DNA of 64,000 nt from Halorussus sp. MSC15.2 (GCF_010747475.1 NZ_VSLZ01000002.1:186001-250000); one strand, 5' to 3'; shown: positions 50,918-60,824, counted from the stretch's first letter. Program-made: numbers and translations. The notes: generated by a model from the sequence alone, not told the origin.

Positions 50918-51234
50918 CGGGACGCCAGTCCGACGCGGACGGGTCCGCCGGTCGCTCGGCGACGATTCGGACCGAACTCGACGACGCCGCGATACTGGCG
51001 GCGTCGGTTCGCCCCGACAACACGCCCGAAATCGACACTCGCGCTGCAGACGGCGTCATCGAGACGTCCATCGAGCGCGAGACCACCGGCGGTCTCCGGA
51101 CCACGGTGGACGACTACGTCGTGAACCTCGCGGTGGCGCAGGAAGTCGCACAGGCAGCCAGACGACACGCGAACGGCTCGCAGACGGACGCGAGCGAATC
51201 GCGAGCGAACGCAGACGACACAACCCAATCATGA
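50914..51234 (+). CDS. pcc1: KEOPS complex subunit Pcc1
   Basis: 106 residues from a GTG overlapping the RecJ-like gene stop. The Pcc1 fold shows as ILAASVRPDNTPEIDTRAAD, then TSIERETTGGLRTTVDDYVV with the helix NLAVAQEVAQAA. Pcc1 dimerises KEOPS, which makes the t6A modification on ANN-decoding tRNAs. Clustering with ribosomal genes fits. Confidence 0.92.
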   Translation: MTGRQSDADGSAGRSATIRTELDDAAILAASVRPDNTPEIDTRAADGVIETSIERETTGGLRTTVDDYVVNLAVAQEVAQAARRHANGSQTDASESRANADDTTQS

Positions 51235-51866
51235 GTGAACGATCCGTATCCAAGCAGAAACAGGAGAAACGGTGGTACACCATCCACGCTCCCGAGCAGT
51301 TCGACCGACAGGAGCTTGGTGGCACCCCCGCAGACGAACCGGACAAGGTCCTCGGTCGCAACATCGAGACCACGCTGGGCGAGCTGAAGGGCGACGCCAG
51401 CGAGAACAACACCAAGCTCACGTTCAAAATCAACGACGTGGGCAGCGACGCGGCGTACACCGAGTTCATCAAGCACGAACTCACCCGCGACTACCTGCGG
51501 AGCCTCGTGCGCCGCGGTGCCTCGAAGGTCGAGGCGTACGTCACGGTCCTGACGACCGACGACTACCGCGTCCAGATTCAGCCCGTCGCGTTCACGACCA
51601 AGGACGCCGACGCGAGCCAAGAGAAGGCCATCCGCAACACGATGGTGGACATCGTCGAGGAGGCCGCGGAGGACCGCACCTTCGAGGACCTCATCGACAG
51701 CGTGGTCGAGGGTCGCCTCTCGTCGGCCATCTACGGCGAGGCCAAGACCATCTACCCGCTCCGCCGCGTCGAGATTCAGAAGGCGACGATGGAGGCCCGT
51801 CCCGAAGAGGTCGCCGCCGAGGAGGAGACCTCGGTGGACGTGGACGAAGAAGAAGTCGAAGTCTGA
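51231..51866 (+). CDS. rps3ae: 30S ribosomal protein S3Ae
   Basis: 211 residues, overlapping the pcc1 stop. Family signatures are KWYTIHAP-type start (RWYTIHAPEQFDRQELG), KFKINDVG-like (LTFKINDVGSDAAYTEFIKH) and RRGASKVEA. The C-terminus is acidic, ending in VDVDEEEVEV, a typical haloarchaeal extension. Last gene of the operon. Confidence 0.96.
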   Translation: MSERSVSKQKQEKRWYTIHAPEQFDRQELGGTPADEPDKVLGRNIETTLGELKGDASENNTKLTFKINDVGSDAAYTEFIKHELTRDYLRSLVRRGASKVEAYVTVLTTDDYRVQIQPVAFTTKDADASQEKAIRNTMVDIVEEAAEDRTFEDLIDSVVEGRLSSAIYGEAKTIYPLRRVEIQKATMEARPEEVAAEEETSVDVDEEEVEV

Positions 51867-52011
51867 GCGCGGACTTCCGAGTTCGATTCGACTTTCGTTT
51901 TATCGACCTGACCGAGTTACCGAGAGCAACGCCGAAACCGCCGAGGCGGCCGTCCGTCGTTCTCGGTGGGTCAGGGAAGTCGGAATACTGCGAGTAGCGT
52001 CCGGACGGGGT

Positions 52012-52452
52012 CTACTCCGTCACGACGATTTTCCCGACCATCCCCGTCGGTTCGTGGGGGATGCAGAAGTAGTGGTACTCGCCCGGCACGTCGAACGTCA
52101 CTTCGTAGGTCGCGCCCGCGTTGATTCGCCCGCCGAAGCCGTCCGTCCATCCGTCGCGGGCGGCCTGCTCGGAGTCGAATCCGCCGGACGCGAAGTAGTC
52201 GGCGTCGTCGGGAATCTGGTCCTCGTAGGCCGTCACGGTGTGGCGGCGGTTGCCCGTGTTCCGCCAGACGACCGTCTCGCCGACGCCGATTTCGAACGTC
52301 TCCGGGCGGAAGAACGCCGACCCCATGCCGATGTCGTAGTCGGCGTCCTCGCTCTCGTTCGCGCTCGCGCTTCCGCCGCGGAGGGCGCTACACCCGGCGA
52401 GACTCAGCGACCCGACGCCAGCGGCACCCGCGAGGAACGTTCGGCGGTCCAT
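52012..52452 (-). CDS. Halocyanin-like blue copper protein
   Basis: 146 residues. The N-terminus MDRRTFLAGAAGVGSLSLAG followed by C-S is a twin-arginine signal with a lipobox, so a membrane-attached lipoprotein. The cupredoxin domain has the first histidine in RNTGNRRHTVTAYE, and the C-terminal copper loop YHYFCIPHEPTGMVG with C-x-x-H-x4-M. It transfers electrons outside the membrane in the respiratory chain. Confidence 0.92.
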   Translation of the reverse strand: MDRRTFLAGAAGVGSLSLAGCSALRGGSASANESEDADYDIGMGSAFFRPETFEIGVGETVVWRNTGNRRHTVTAYEDQIPDDADYFASGGFDSEQAARDGWTDGFGGRINAGATYEVTFDVPGEYHYFCIPHEPTGMVGKIVVTE

Positions 52453-52595
52453 GTCCGACCCTCGGCGCGCGAGCGATTTAGGTCATGCGGAAACCGATTC
52501 GGGGACTCCCGACGCAGCGACGAACGGACCTGTCCGGCCGCCGGTAGTAAGCCGGATATAAAGACGTATCAACGGCCGTCGCACACCCGACACGT

Positions 52596-53336
52596 ATGGA
52601 ACCCCGGTTCGTCGGTCGGCTCGGCGTCGCCGACGCGGTGACGGTCGCCAACGCCGCGCTCGGCTTTCTGGCGGCCGTCGTCGCGACCATCGACCCGGGA
52701 CTGTCCGCTCGATTGGTGTTGCTGGCGGCAGTCGCGGACGGACTCGACGGCGTCGTCGCTCGCAAGTGGGGAAGTACCCCGGCGGGCGAGTACTTGGACT
52801 CGCTGGCGGACGTCGCCTCGTTCGGCGTCGCGCCCGCCGCGCTGGTGTTCGCCATTGCACGCCAGCGGTGGGGACTGGCCGACCCTTCGGCGATGGCGGT
52901 CGCCGCGTTCTGCGTCCCCGCGTTGTTCGTGGCGATGGCCGTGGTCCGGTTGGGGCTGTACACGGCGTACGACGTCGGAAACGGCCACACGGAGGGCGTC
53001 CCGAGCACGCTCGCGGCGACGATTCTGGCGACCGCCGTGTTGGCGGGCGTCGAGGACGCCGCAGTGCTGCTGGCGGCCGCAGCGGCCTTCGCGTACCTGA
53101 TGGTTACACAGGTGACGTATCCGGACCTCTTCGCTCGGGACGCGCTGGCGATGGGCGGCGTGCAAGCGCTCGCCATCCTCGCTCCGACCGCGTTCGGGCG
53201 GGCGTTCCCGCGACTCCTGCTCGCGGCCGCGCTCGCCTACCTCCTGCTGGGGCCGCGGTTCTACTGGCGCGACGCCCAGTGCGAACTGGACGACCGCGAG
53301 GTGGCCCCACGCGAGGTGGAAGGGAAACGCTCTTGA
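52596..53336 (+). CDS. CDP-alcohol phosphatidyltransferase (archaetidylserine synthase-like)
   Basis: 246 residues. The family motif DGLDGVVARKWGSTPAGEYL then DSLADVASFGVAPAA gives D-G-x2-D-G-x2-A-R-x8-G-x3-D-x3-D, complete. About six membrane helices follow. It joins a CDP-activated lipid to an alcohol, most likely serine, in polar lipid synthesis. Single gene, with the ATG preceded by a short AT-rich stretch. Confidence 0.9.
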   Translation: MEPRFVGRLGVADAVTVANAALGFLAAVVATIDPGLSARLVLLAAVADGLDGVVARKWGSTPAGEYLDSLADVASFGVAPAALVFAIARQRWGLADPSAMAVAAFCVPALFVAMAVVRLGLYTAYDVGNGHTEGVPSTLAATILATAVLAGVEDAAVLLAAAAAFAYLMVTQVTYPDLFARDALAMGGVQALAILAPTAFGRAFPRLLLAAALAYLLLGPRFYWRDAQCELDDREVAPREVEGKRS

Positions 53337-53393
53337 GGTGTACGCACCGAGTTTTGACCATATGAGTCCGGTAAGCCTTGCGGGGTGGGACGA

Positions 53394-54680
53394 ATGAGCG
53401 ACGAGGACAACGAGACGGACGCCGAGACCGAGGCGACCGAAACCGAGGAGTCGTCGGTCGAGGCGACGCTCACCGAGGAAGAGATTGAGGCGGAACTGGA
53501 CGCGGCCGAGGCGGACCTCGACGCCGCGGAGACGGAAGCGGACCTCGACGAAGTGGAGGCCCATCTCGACGAGATAGACGGCCACGTCGAGCGCGCCGAC
53601 CTCCCCGAACCGGAGGACGAAGACGAGGAGAGTCCGCGCGAGCAGTTGGAAGACCGCCTCTCGACGCTCAGAAACGACCTCGAAGAGGCCCGCGGCCCCT
53701 ACGCCGAGGACGTCGTGGAGGACGTGTCGGCGGCGGGGACCACCATCGAGGAGACCGAGTGGACCGAACACGGCCGCGAGGAACTGGCGGAAGCAGTGGA
53801 TGCGTTCGTGACCGAGGTCGAGGAGATTCTCGGCACCACCATCTCGGTTACGGTCTCGCCGGACCTCGACGACCTCACGACCGCAGTCGAGGACACCGCG
53901 GTCCGTATTGGTGAGGCGGGACTCGACCCCGACGACGACGCCGAGACCATCGCCGAACTGGAGGCGGCGGCCGCCGACCTGCAGACGGGCGTCGAGGACG
54001 CCGAGGAGTGGGACGACCTCGAAACCCGCGAGCAGTTGCAGGTACAGGGTTTCTACGACGTTCTGGACCACCGCAAGGACTATCCGCCGGAGTGGCACGC
54101 GCTGAAGGTCTGGGAGAAGCGCGGGCGCGCCGACATGGTGCTGCTCGGACTCGACAACTTCCAGTCGAACTTCATGGAGGAACACTGTCTGGAGGCGCTC
54201 GAACGGATGGGCCACCCCGACTCGCTCGACGCGATGAAAGAGCGCGCCCAGCGCCGTGACAAACCCGCCATCAAGATAATCGGTAAAATCGGCGAGGAGG
54301 ACGGACTCGATGCGGTTCTCGACTACGTCGATTCCGACCCCGGTCTCGCCAAGCCCGCGCTGAAGGCCGTCGGCGAAATCGGGAGCGAGGAGGCGACCCA
54401 AGACGTGGCGAACCAACTCGCGGCCGACGACGCCTCGGTCCGGAGTCAGGCCGCCCGCGCGCTCGGTCTCATCGGCGACACGCGCGCTATCGACCCGCTG
54501 ACGGACGTCCTCGAAGACGACGAGGCAGACGAGGTCCGGGCCAGTGCGGCGTGGGCGCTCAACCAAATCGGCACCGAGCGCGCCGTCGAAGCGGTCCGCC
54601 CCTTCGCCGACGACCGGGCGTACCTCGTGCAGACCGAAGCCGAGAAAGCGGTCGAGAGCCGGTCGGAAACTCCGGCGTAA
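53394..54680 (+). CDS. HEAT-repeat protein with acidic N-terminus
   Basis: 428 residues from the ATG at 53394 (a GTG three codons earlier is possible). The first 110 residues are acidic and coiled-coil-like (EEIEAELDAAEADLDAAETE). The C-terminal half carries HEAT/PBS repeats: KPAIKIIGKIGEEDGLDAVL, KPALKAVGEIGSEEATQDVA and ASVRSQAARALGLIGDTRAI. Such repeats form protein-binding scaffolds; in archaea they occur with phycobilisome-lyase-like annotation, where the enzymatic meaning does not apply. Role unknown. Confidence 0.88.
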   Translation: MSDEDNETDAETEATETEESSVEATLTEEEIEAELDAAEADLDAAETEADLDEVEAHLDEIDGHVERADLPEPEDEDEESPREQLEDRLSTLRNDLEEARGPYAEDVVEDVSAAGTTIEETEWTEHGREELAEAVDAFVTEVEEILGTTISVTVSPDLDDLTTAVEDTAVRIGEAGLDPDDDAETIAELEAAAADLQTGVEDAEEWDDLETREQLQVQGFYDVLDHRKDYPPEWHALKVWEKRGRADMVLLGLDNFQSNFMEEHCLEALERMGHPDSLDAMKERAQRRDKPAIKIIGKIGEEDGLDAVLDYVDSDPGLAKPALKAVGEIGSEEATQDVANQLAADDASVRSQAARALGLIGDTRAIDPLTDVLEDDEADEVRASAAWALNQIGTERAVEAVRPFADDRAYLVQTEAEKAVESRSETPA

Positions 54681-54813
54681 TCGCTCCATACCGGTTTTTC
54701 AGTACGACATTGACCGCGATAATCGCGGAGTAGTACGACACTACCGAGCGACAGCGCCAAGTAGCCACACCATAACAAAGCGCCCCCTTTTCGTCGTATT
54801 ACGTAGCCGAACT

Positions 54814-54969
54814 ATGGCCATCGATACGCAAACGCTCGGATGCTGTCCGAACTGCGGCGAGGCGATTACCCGCGACTACCTGCTCATCGAGTACGAGTCG
54901 GAAGGTCGGCCCGAACGCTTCGCAGAATGTCCCGACTGCCGCGACGTGGTTCATCCGTCAGGCGAGTAG
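54814..54969 (+). CDS. Small zinc-ribbon protein (51 aa)
   Basis: 51 residues from the ATG at 54814. Two knuckles, CCPNCGEAITRDYLLIEYES and ECPDCRDVVHP, form a zinc ribbon. Small proteins like this are widespread in Halobacteria and may bind nucleic acids or partner proteins. The end overlaps the convergent membrane protein gene by twelve bases. Confidence 0.8.
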   Translation: MAIDTQTLGCCPNCGEAITRDYLLIEYESEGRPERFAECPDCRDVVHPSGE

Positions 54970-55200
54970 CGCCGCGAGGAATTGTATCGTAAACGAGACG
55001 ATGAGGAGGAACGCACCGATTCGACCAATCCAGGTGTGTTCTGTCACTTCCATCGGTGAGATATCGACGCTGTAGTCGTTGTACTCCTCGCTGTACTCGA
55101 CGTAACTCGGCAGTTGGAAGAACTCGAAGAAGACCAGCGCCGCACCGAGTGCGCCGAGCGCGTATCCCGCAAGTTCGAGTGCCAGCACGAAATCGACCAT
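54958..55200 (-). CDS. Two-helix membrane protein
   Basis: 80 residues from the ATG at 55200; the frame upstream is open but not protein-like. Helices: ALELAGYALGALGAALVFFE and IGAFLLIVSFTIQFLAALL, separated by an acidic, tyrosine-rich loop (SYVEYSEEYNDYSVDISPM). No known family. Confidence 0.7.
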   Translation of the reverse strand: MVDFVLALELAGYALGALGAALVFFEFFQLPSYVEYSEEYNDYSVDISPMEVTEHTWIGRIGAFLLIVSFTIQFLAALLA

Positions 55201-55279
55201 AGTCACACCGGCGAACCTGTCGAGCAAAAAGCCATCGGTCCCCGAGAGTTTAAATCCGGAGGCGGGACCAATCCATCGC

Positions 55280-57070
55280 GTGTCGCTCTCGACCGACTCC
55301 GCACCGATTCTCGTCGCCGCCGTGCTGTCCGCAGTCGTTCTCGTAGTAATTCCACCAGCAATCGCTGTAAACACGCCCGCCGAGACAGCTCTCGTCGGCG
55401 AGACGACCGCCAACGACGCTCCCGTCGATATCGGTCCGGCCGACTCGCCAGAAATCGTGGCACTCTACCCGAATCCCGTGGCCGACGGCGACACGGGGGA
55501 GTTCGTCGTCGTGCGGTTTTCCGAGCGGTCGAACCTCTCGAACTGGTCGCTCGCTGACGGTGAAACGACGGTATCGTTGCCGAACGCGACCGTTTCCGGC
55601 CGAGTCGCGGTTTCTGCCGTCCCTCAAACCGCACGGAACCTGACAGACGCCCGCGTCCTCGCGGTCGCTGGCAGTCTTTCACTGGCGAACGGGGGTGAGA
55701 CCGTTCGGCTGGTCTGGGACGGAACCGCAGCGAGAACGTCAAGAACAGATGTAAACGATAGCCTCGCTGCGACCGTCACCTACGAGGACGCTCCCGAAGG
55801 AGAACGCTTTCGTCGCGTCCGGAGCGGGGACGACCTGACTGTCGAGACGAAAGGGTCCGCAGGGACGGCCGGGTGGCGGTGGACTCCGCTCGGCGCGACC
55901 GACTTCGGCGTCGCCCGAACCGGACCGACCGACGCCCGCGCCTTCGTCCTCCCGGACTCGCCCGCGGTTCCCATCGAAACCCTCCGGCGGGCCGACCGGC
56001 GCATCCTCCTCGCCGGGTACACGTTCGCCTCCGAGCGAGTCGCCGACGCGCTCGCGTCCGCGACTCGACGCGGCGTCGAAGTTCGCGTACTCGTGGACGA
56101 TTCCCCGGTCGGCGGTCTCTCCCGCAGGTCGGCCGAACTGCTCGACTCGTTGGCCGCTCGCGGGGTCGAGGTCCGAGTCCTCGGCGGACCGCGCGCACGC
56201 TACGACTTCCACCACGCGAAGTACGCCGTCGCAGACGACCGGGCGCTGGTCCTGACCGAGAACTGGAAGCCGTCGGGGACCGGCGGCCACTCGAACCGCG
56301 GGTGGGGAGCGGTCGTCCGGAGCGAGGCGGTCGCGAGTCGTCTGGCCGACGTGTTCAGGGCCGACGCGGGGTGGCGCGGGGCAACTCCGTGGTCGGAGTT
56401 CAGACGCGGCCGGAGTTTCGACCCCGCGGACGGTGCGCCCGCGAACGACACCTACTCCGAGGCGGTCGCTCCCGACCGCGTAAACGTCTCTTCGAGCGGC
56501 GTCTTGATAGCGCCCGACAACGCGGAGGCGTCGCTCGTCTCGACGCTCGACGCCGCCGACGAGTCGATTCGCGTCCAACAGGTCGCCATCGGCGGGCGAA
56601 AGCACTCGCTGTTACGGGCGACGGTGCGGGCCGCCCGTCGGGGCGTCGAGGTCCGAGTCCTGCTGAGCAGCGCGTGGTACGTCGAGGAGGACAACCGGAA
56701 ACTGGTCGAGTGGCTGAACCGCCGTGCCGAAGCGGAGGGCCTGCCACTGGAGGCACGCATGGCGGACCCGCGAGGACGCTATGGGAAGATTCACGCCAAG
56801 GGCGTAGTCGTGGACGGCGACGCCGCAGTCGTCGGAAGCCTCAACTGGAACAACCACTCCGCGAGGGCGAACCGCGAAGTCGCGGTCGTATTACGCGGCG
56901 AGGAGGCGGGCGGATTCTACGCCCGCGCGTTCGACGCCGACTGGCGGGCGAGCGCGAACGACGGGTTCGGAAGCGGCGGTCGAGTCCCGGTCGGTCTGCT
57001 CGGGGCAGTTGCCGTCGGAGCGCTCGTCGCCCTCCTGTACGCGAAACGCGAGGTGGTGTTCGAGAACTGA
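55280..57070 (+). CDS. Lamin-tail domain / phospholipase D-like protein
   Basis: 596 residues with a signal or anchor helix (ILVAAVLSAVVLVVIPPAIA) at the start. A lamin-tail-like beta domain follows (EIVALYPNPVADGDTGEFVV). Two PLD domains then occur, with HHAKYAVADDRALVLTENWK and IHAKGVVVDGDAAVVGSLNW, each an HxK(x4)D motif, so a complete pseudo-dimeric active site. A C-terminal helix (VGLLGAVAVGALVALLYAK) would anchor it from outside. It may cleave DNA or phospholipids outside the cell. The LTD plus PLD pairing fits secreted nucleases. Confidence 0.88.
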   Translation: MSLSTDSAPILVAAVLSAVVLVVIPPAIAVNTPAETALVGETTANDAPVDIGPADSPEIVALYPNPVADGDTGEFVVVRFSERSNLSNWSLADGETTVSLPNATVSGRVAVSAVPQTARNLTDARVLAVAGSLSLANGGETVRLVWDGTAARTSRTDVNDSLAATVTYEDAPEGERFRRVRSGDDLTVETKGSAGTAGWRWTPLGATDFGVARTGPTDARAFVLPDSPAVPIETLRRADRRILLAGYTFASERVADALASATRRGVEVRVLVDDSPVGGLSRRSAELLDSLAARGVEVRVLGGPRARYDFHHAKYAVADDRALVLTENWKPSGTGGHSNRGWGAVVRSEAVASRLADVFRADAGWRGATPWSEFRRGRSFDPADGAPANDTYSEAVAPDRVNVSSSGVLIAPDNAEASLVSTLDAADESIRVQQVAIGGRKHSLLRATVRAARRGVEVRVLLSSAWYVEEDNRKLVEWLNRRAEAEGLPLEARMADPRGRYGKIHAKGVVVDGDAAVVGSLNWNNHSARANREVAVVLRGEEAGGFYARAFDADWRASANDGFGSGGRVPVGLLGAVAVGALVALLYAKREVVFEN

Positions 57071-57116
57071 GAAACGGAGTCGAGGACTGAGAGAAGCGCC
57101 CTACGGATGTAGGCGG

Positions 57117-59060
57117 TCAGTCGTCCTGCTCGTGGCCGACCGTCGTGCTCTGCAACTCCTCGTCGATTTCGGCGTCGGCCATCTTCTCCACGAGCGCGTC
57201 GAGGACCTCCTCGCGCATGCCGGGGACGAACTTGATGGACCCGACGACGAGGTGGCCGCCGCCGGAGACGCCGCCGCCGACGACCTCCTCGTTGAGTTCC
57301 GTGACCATCTCGGGGATGTCGAGGCGCACGCCGTCGCTCCGGAGGACCGCGAAGTCCGGTCCGTAGCCGATGGTGATGACGGGTTCGCCGGTCTGCTGGA
57401 CCTTCCGGTCGTGGATTTCGCCCGTGGTCTTGCCCGGCGCGGGGTAGGTGAACCGATGGGCGTGGTTCTCCACGTCGATGCGGTAGAGGTGGGCGTCGCT
57501 GTCGAGTCGTTCGTGTTCGACGTGGGGCATCGCCGCGTCGAGTTGGTCCTCGACCTCGGACTCGGCGGTCTCCGCGAGGAACTCGACGAGTTCGCGGTGG
57601 CGCTCCTCGCCGTCGCCGTCGTCGGCCGAACTCCGACCGCTCTTCGAGGCCGGCTCGACCGTGTTGCCCACGTTCAGCACGTCGTTGATGAGGTTGCGGC
57701 CCGCGTCGTACTTCAGCCAGTGGGCCTCGTAGTCGAGCGCCTCGCCGATTTCGCGGAGGAACGACTCGTCGTAGCCCTCCGACTCGGCGAGTTCGACGTA
57801 GTCGGTCATCACGTCGGCCTTCGAGCGGTCCGAGATGCCCGCGACCGCGGGGACGTGACGGAGTTCCTCGGTTATCGGCGGCCAAATCATCCGCGCGAGT
57901 TCGACGCACATCATCCCGGTCGTGATGCGGTAGTCCTCGTCGTAGAGGTACGGGTTGACGTGGTTGTCCACGTAGGGTTCGACCGCTTCGGGGTCGGGGT
58001 GGTGGTGGTCAACGACAACGATGGGGATGTCGTAGTGCGCGAGGTTCTTGTACGCGGGCACGTCCTCGGCGGTGCTCCCGTTGTCGAGCATCAGCAGGAG
58101 CGGGAGTTTCTGACCGTGACGGGCCTGGTCCTCCAGCGCGAAGTTGAGGTCGCGAGTCACGTCCTCCATCTCGTAGAAGGGGGCCTTGCTCGGGAGGCGC
58201 TTGAACAGGTGGCGCTTGGCCTCGGGGTCTTGGTGGGTGTCTTGGATGAACTGCTCCAGCGCGTACTGGACCGGAATCGAGGCGCACATCCCGTCGCCGT
58301 CGGCGTGGTGGCGCACCCGAATCGGCCGACTCTCGAGGACGGTCCGTCGGAGTTGCTTGGCGACCTGCTGGAGGTCGGGGAACATCTGGGTCAGCGCGGG
58401 CCACTCCACGAGCGGTTCGACCTCGTGGGGTTCCGCGCGCTCCTCGAACGCCGCCGCGAGGCGCTCGCGCACGTCCTCGGCCTCGCCGTTGGTCAGCACG
58501 TCGAGGCTATCGACTTCGACCTGCAGGGCGTTGTCGCGCTCCTCGACCTGCCCGGTGATTCGAATCACGTCGTCGATTTCGACCTCGGGGTAGGCACGGA
58601 CGCCCGCTTCCTCGAACGCCGCGCACGGGATGACGCCCGTCTCGTCGCTGACGTGGAAGATGGTCGGGCCGCCGGTCTGCTTTATCTGGACGACTTCGCC
58701 TTCGAGGTGGACCGTCTCGCCGACCGCGCTGCCGAGTTCGCCCGCGTCGGCGATGTCGTAGTCGTGGTCTACCTCGACGGTCTCGTACTCGTCGAGTTCG
58801 ACGGGGTCGAAACTCAGGTCGCCGTTCTCTCGGATTTCGGTCAGTTCGACCACGAGGTCCTCGCCGACCTCGTAGCTCCCGTCGTAGTTGGACTCGTGGG
58901 CGAGTCCGGAGACCGACTCGGAGAGGTCCACGAAGACGCCGTAATCGACGACGCCGTTGACCGTCGCGTGGTAGTAGTTACCCTCTTCGACGTCTTCGAG
59001 GGTGCAGTCCGGGTCGAGGTCGTAGACGACGACCCCGCCGGAGGTATCGGTAGATGTCAT
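57117..59060 (-). CDS. RecJ-like DHH phosphoesterase with S1 and OB domains
   Basis: 647 residues from the ATG at 59060; the longer open frame upstream is not protein-like. Order: an S1 domain (about 20-90, NYYHATVNGVVDYGVFVDLS), an OB-fold nucleic-acid domain (about 110-200, HLEGEVVQIKQTGGPTIFHV), then the DHH catalytic domain with RHHADGDGM near 290 and VVVDHHHPDPEAVEP near 395, and a DHHA1 domain ending with GGGVSGGGHLVVGSIKF. A single-strand exonuclease or nanoRNase role is expected. It stands alone. Confidence 0.93.
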   Translation of the reverse strand: MTSTDTSGGVVVYDLDPDCTLEDVEEGNYYHATVNGVVDYGVFVDLSESVSGLAHESNYDGSYEVGEDLVVELTEIRENGDLSFDPVELDEYETVEVDHDYDIADAGELGSAVGETVHLEGEVVQIKQTGGPTIFHVSDETGVIPCAAFEEAGVRAYPEVEIDDVIRITGQVEERDNALQVEVDSLDVLTNGEAEDVRERLAAAFEERAEPHEVEPLVEWPALTQMFPDLQQVAKQLRRTVLESRPIRVRHHADGDGMCASIPVQYALEQFIQDTHQDPEAKRHLFKRLPSKAPFYEMEDVTRDLNFALEDQARHGQKLPLLLMLDNGSTAEDVPAYKNLAHYDIPIVVVDHHHPDPEAVEPYVDNHVNPYLYDEDYRITTGMMCVELARMIWPPITEELRHVPAVAGISDRSKADVMTDYVELAESEGYDESFLREIGEALDYEAHWLKYDAGRNLINDVLNVGNTVEPASKSGRSSADDGDGEERHRELVEFLAETAESEVEDQLDAAMPHVEHERLDSDAHLYRIDVENHAHRFTYPAPGKTTGEIHDRKVQQTGEPVITIGYGPDFAVLRSDGVRLDIPEMVTELNEEVVGGGVSGGGHLVVGSIKFVPGMREEVLDALVEKMADAEIDEELQSTTVGHEQDD

Positions 59061-59155
59061 TCTTGGCCGTTGTTTCGGTTCGCCCGATTTTAAGGGTTTG
59101 CAACTGGGTTCGTGTCGGCGAGCGTCCCACGGGGACCGCTTTCGGTTTGTGACGG

Positions 59156-59710
59156 TTACCGCTCCGCTCGCCAGTCTTCCCGCAGGAGACCGTAGCAGAG
59201 CACGTCGTGATACTCCCCGCGGAACCACGCCGCCTCGCGGAGCGTCCCCTCGTGGTCGAATCCAAGCGATTCCAAGAGGCCAGCGGAAGCGTCATTGAAA
59301 CTACCGACTTGGGCACTCACCCGCCGAAGGTTCCGGTCGTCGAAGGCGTACGCTACCATCGTTTCGGCGGCGTCGGAACCGTACCCCTGTCCGTGGTGTT
59401 CGGGCGCGAACCAGTAGGCGAGTTCGGCGTCGCGCGAGCGGGCGGTCTCGGTGGGACCGTACTGCGACCCGGTCAACGCCACGATTCCCAACGGCTCGTC
59501 GCCGTCGCAGGCGAGGCAGTGGACGCCGTCTTCGCCCGAGACGACGTTCTCGAAGAACTCCTCGCACTGGTCGTAGTTCGTCGGATTGACGTCGAGGGCG
59601 GGTCTCCACACCCGGGCGTCGTTCATGCACCGCTGGACGAACTCGATATCGGCCGGTTCTACCGGTCGAAGCGTTACTTCCTCACCCTCCAAAAAGACTG
59701 GTCCGGGCAT
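59156..59710 (-). CDS. GNAT family N-acetyltransferase
   Basis: 184 residues. The acetyl-CoA-binding loop APEHHGQGYGSDAAETMVAY is the GNAT Q-x-x-G-x-G/A pattern, and the ends resemble RimJ/RimL members (VTLRPVEPADIEFVQR; NLRRVSAQVGSFNDASAGLL). It transfers acetyl groups to a protein N-terminus or small molecule. Single gene. Confidence 0.92.
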   Translation of the reverse strand: MPGPVFLEGEEVTLRPVEPADIEFVQRCMNDARVWRPALDVNPTNYDQCEEFFENVVSGEDGVHCLACDGDEPLGIVALTGSQYGPTETARSRDAELAYWFAPEHHGQGYGSDAAETMVAYAFDDRNLRRVSAQVGSFNDASAGLLESLGFDHEGTLREAAWFRGEYHDVLCYGLLREDWRAER

Positions 59711-59860
59711 ATCGAACGAGACAGAGAGCGCCGACTAATGCGTTTTTGAGATGCGTGAACTAGAATCACTCAAACTCCCCTCCGCAGCGCGTCGTCTCCG
59801 TGTCGAGGTCGCGGGTAGCGGTTCGCAACCTTTAGAACGCGCCCGCCCGGAGATTTCACC

Positions 59861-60373
59861 ATGCGGTTGTTCCGGTCGAGCGAGATACTCGGCATCGCGG
59901 AGGACGCCCTCCAGTTCGCCCTCGCGGCCTCCGAGGACGCCCATCCCCACGAGTACATGGGCTTTCTCCGCGGCGAGGACGCCCGGTCGCTGGGACTCGA
60001 ACGAGACGGGACCGTCATCACCGACGTGCTGGTCATCCCGGGCACGGAGACCAACTCTGTGAGCGCGACCGTCAAGACCAGCCAGATACCCAACGACTTC
60101 AACTCCGTCGGGTCGGTCCACTCCCACCCGAACGGCGTTCTGAAGCCGAGCAAGGAGGACCTCGCCACGTTCGGGAAAGGGAAGGTCCACATCATCATCG
60201 GCTACCCCTACGACGACGAGGACTGGAAGGCGTTCGACCGGGAGGGCGAACCTCGCGAGTTGGACGTCCTCGACGTCTCGCTCCCCGAGGGCGAATCGTT
60301 CTTCGACTTCACGCAGGCCGACATCGACGCCGAGTTGGACTACGACCTCGGCGAGGATTCAGACTCACCATGA
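59861..60373 (+). CDS. JAMM/MPN metalloprotease (desampylase-like)
   Basis: 170 residues. The JAMM motif is complete: E31 in HPHEYMGFL, then [14 protein letters not shown] with H87, H89, S97 and D100, which bind and activate zinc. Archaeal JAMM enzymes remove the ubiquitin-like SAMP modifiers from proteins or process SAMPs. The next gene (FAD synthase-like) starts 16 bases after its stop, so the two may be co-expressed. Confidence 0.92.
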   Translation: MRLFRSSEILGIAEDALQFALAASEDAHPHEYMGFLRGEDARSLGLERDGTVITDVLVIPGTETNSVSATVKTSQIPNDFNSVGSVHSHPNGVLKPSKEDLATFGKGKVHIIIGYPYDDEDWKAFDREGEPRELDVLDVSLPEGESFFDFTQADIDAELDYDLGEDSDSP

Positions 60374-60389
60374 CCGACGAGGACTCAGC

Positions 60390-60824
60390 ATGACCCACGT
60401 CATCGCACAGGGAACCTTCGACCTCCTCCACCCCGGACACGTCCACTACCTCCGGGACGCCGCCGCGTTCGGCGATAGGCTCACCGTCATCGTCGCGCGC
60501 AGGGAGAACGTCACCCACAAGGACCCGCCGATTCTGCCGAACCGCCAGCGCCGCGACGTGGTGGCCGCCATCGACGTGGTAGACGACGCCCGCGTCGGTC
60601 ACCCCGAGGACATCTTCGCGCCCATCGAGGAACTGGACCCCGACGTCATCGCCCTCGGCCACGACCAACACCACGACGAGACCGCCATCTCGGACGAACT
60701 CGCTCGCCGCGGTATCGACTGCGAGGTCCGTCGGGCGAGTCCCCGCGACCCGGAGTACGAGGGCGAACTGCTCTCGACGGGCCGCATCATCGACCGGATT
60801 CTCGCCGAGCGCGGCGACCGCTGA
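60390..60824 (+). CDS. ribL: FAD synthase-like nucleotidyltransferase
   Basis: 144 residues. The cytidylyltransferase core has [20 protein letters not shown], the HxGH motif of the superfamily, then LGHDQHHD. Archaeal RibL of this size makes FAD from FMN. Glycerol-3-phosphate cytidylyltransferase is the alternative reading. Follows the JAMM gene closely. Confidence 0.85.
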   Translation: MTHVIAQGTFDLLHPGHVHYLRDAAAFGDRLTVIVARRENVTHKDPPILPNRQRRDVVAAIDVVDDARVGHPEDIFAPIEELDPDVIALGHDQHHDETAISDELARRGIDCEVRRASPRDPEYEGELLSTGRIIDRILAERGDR

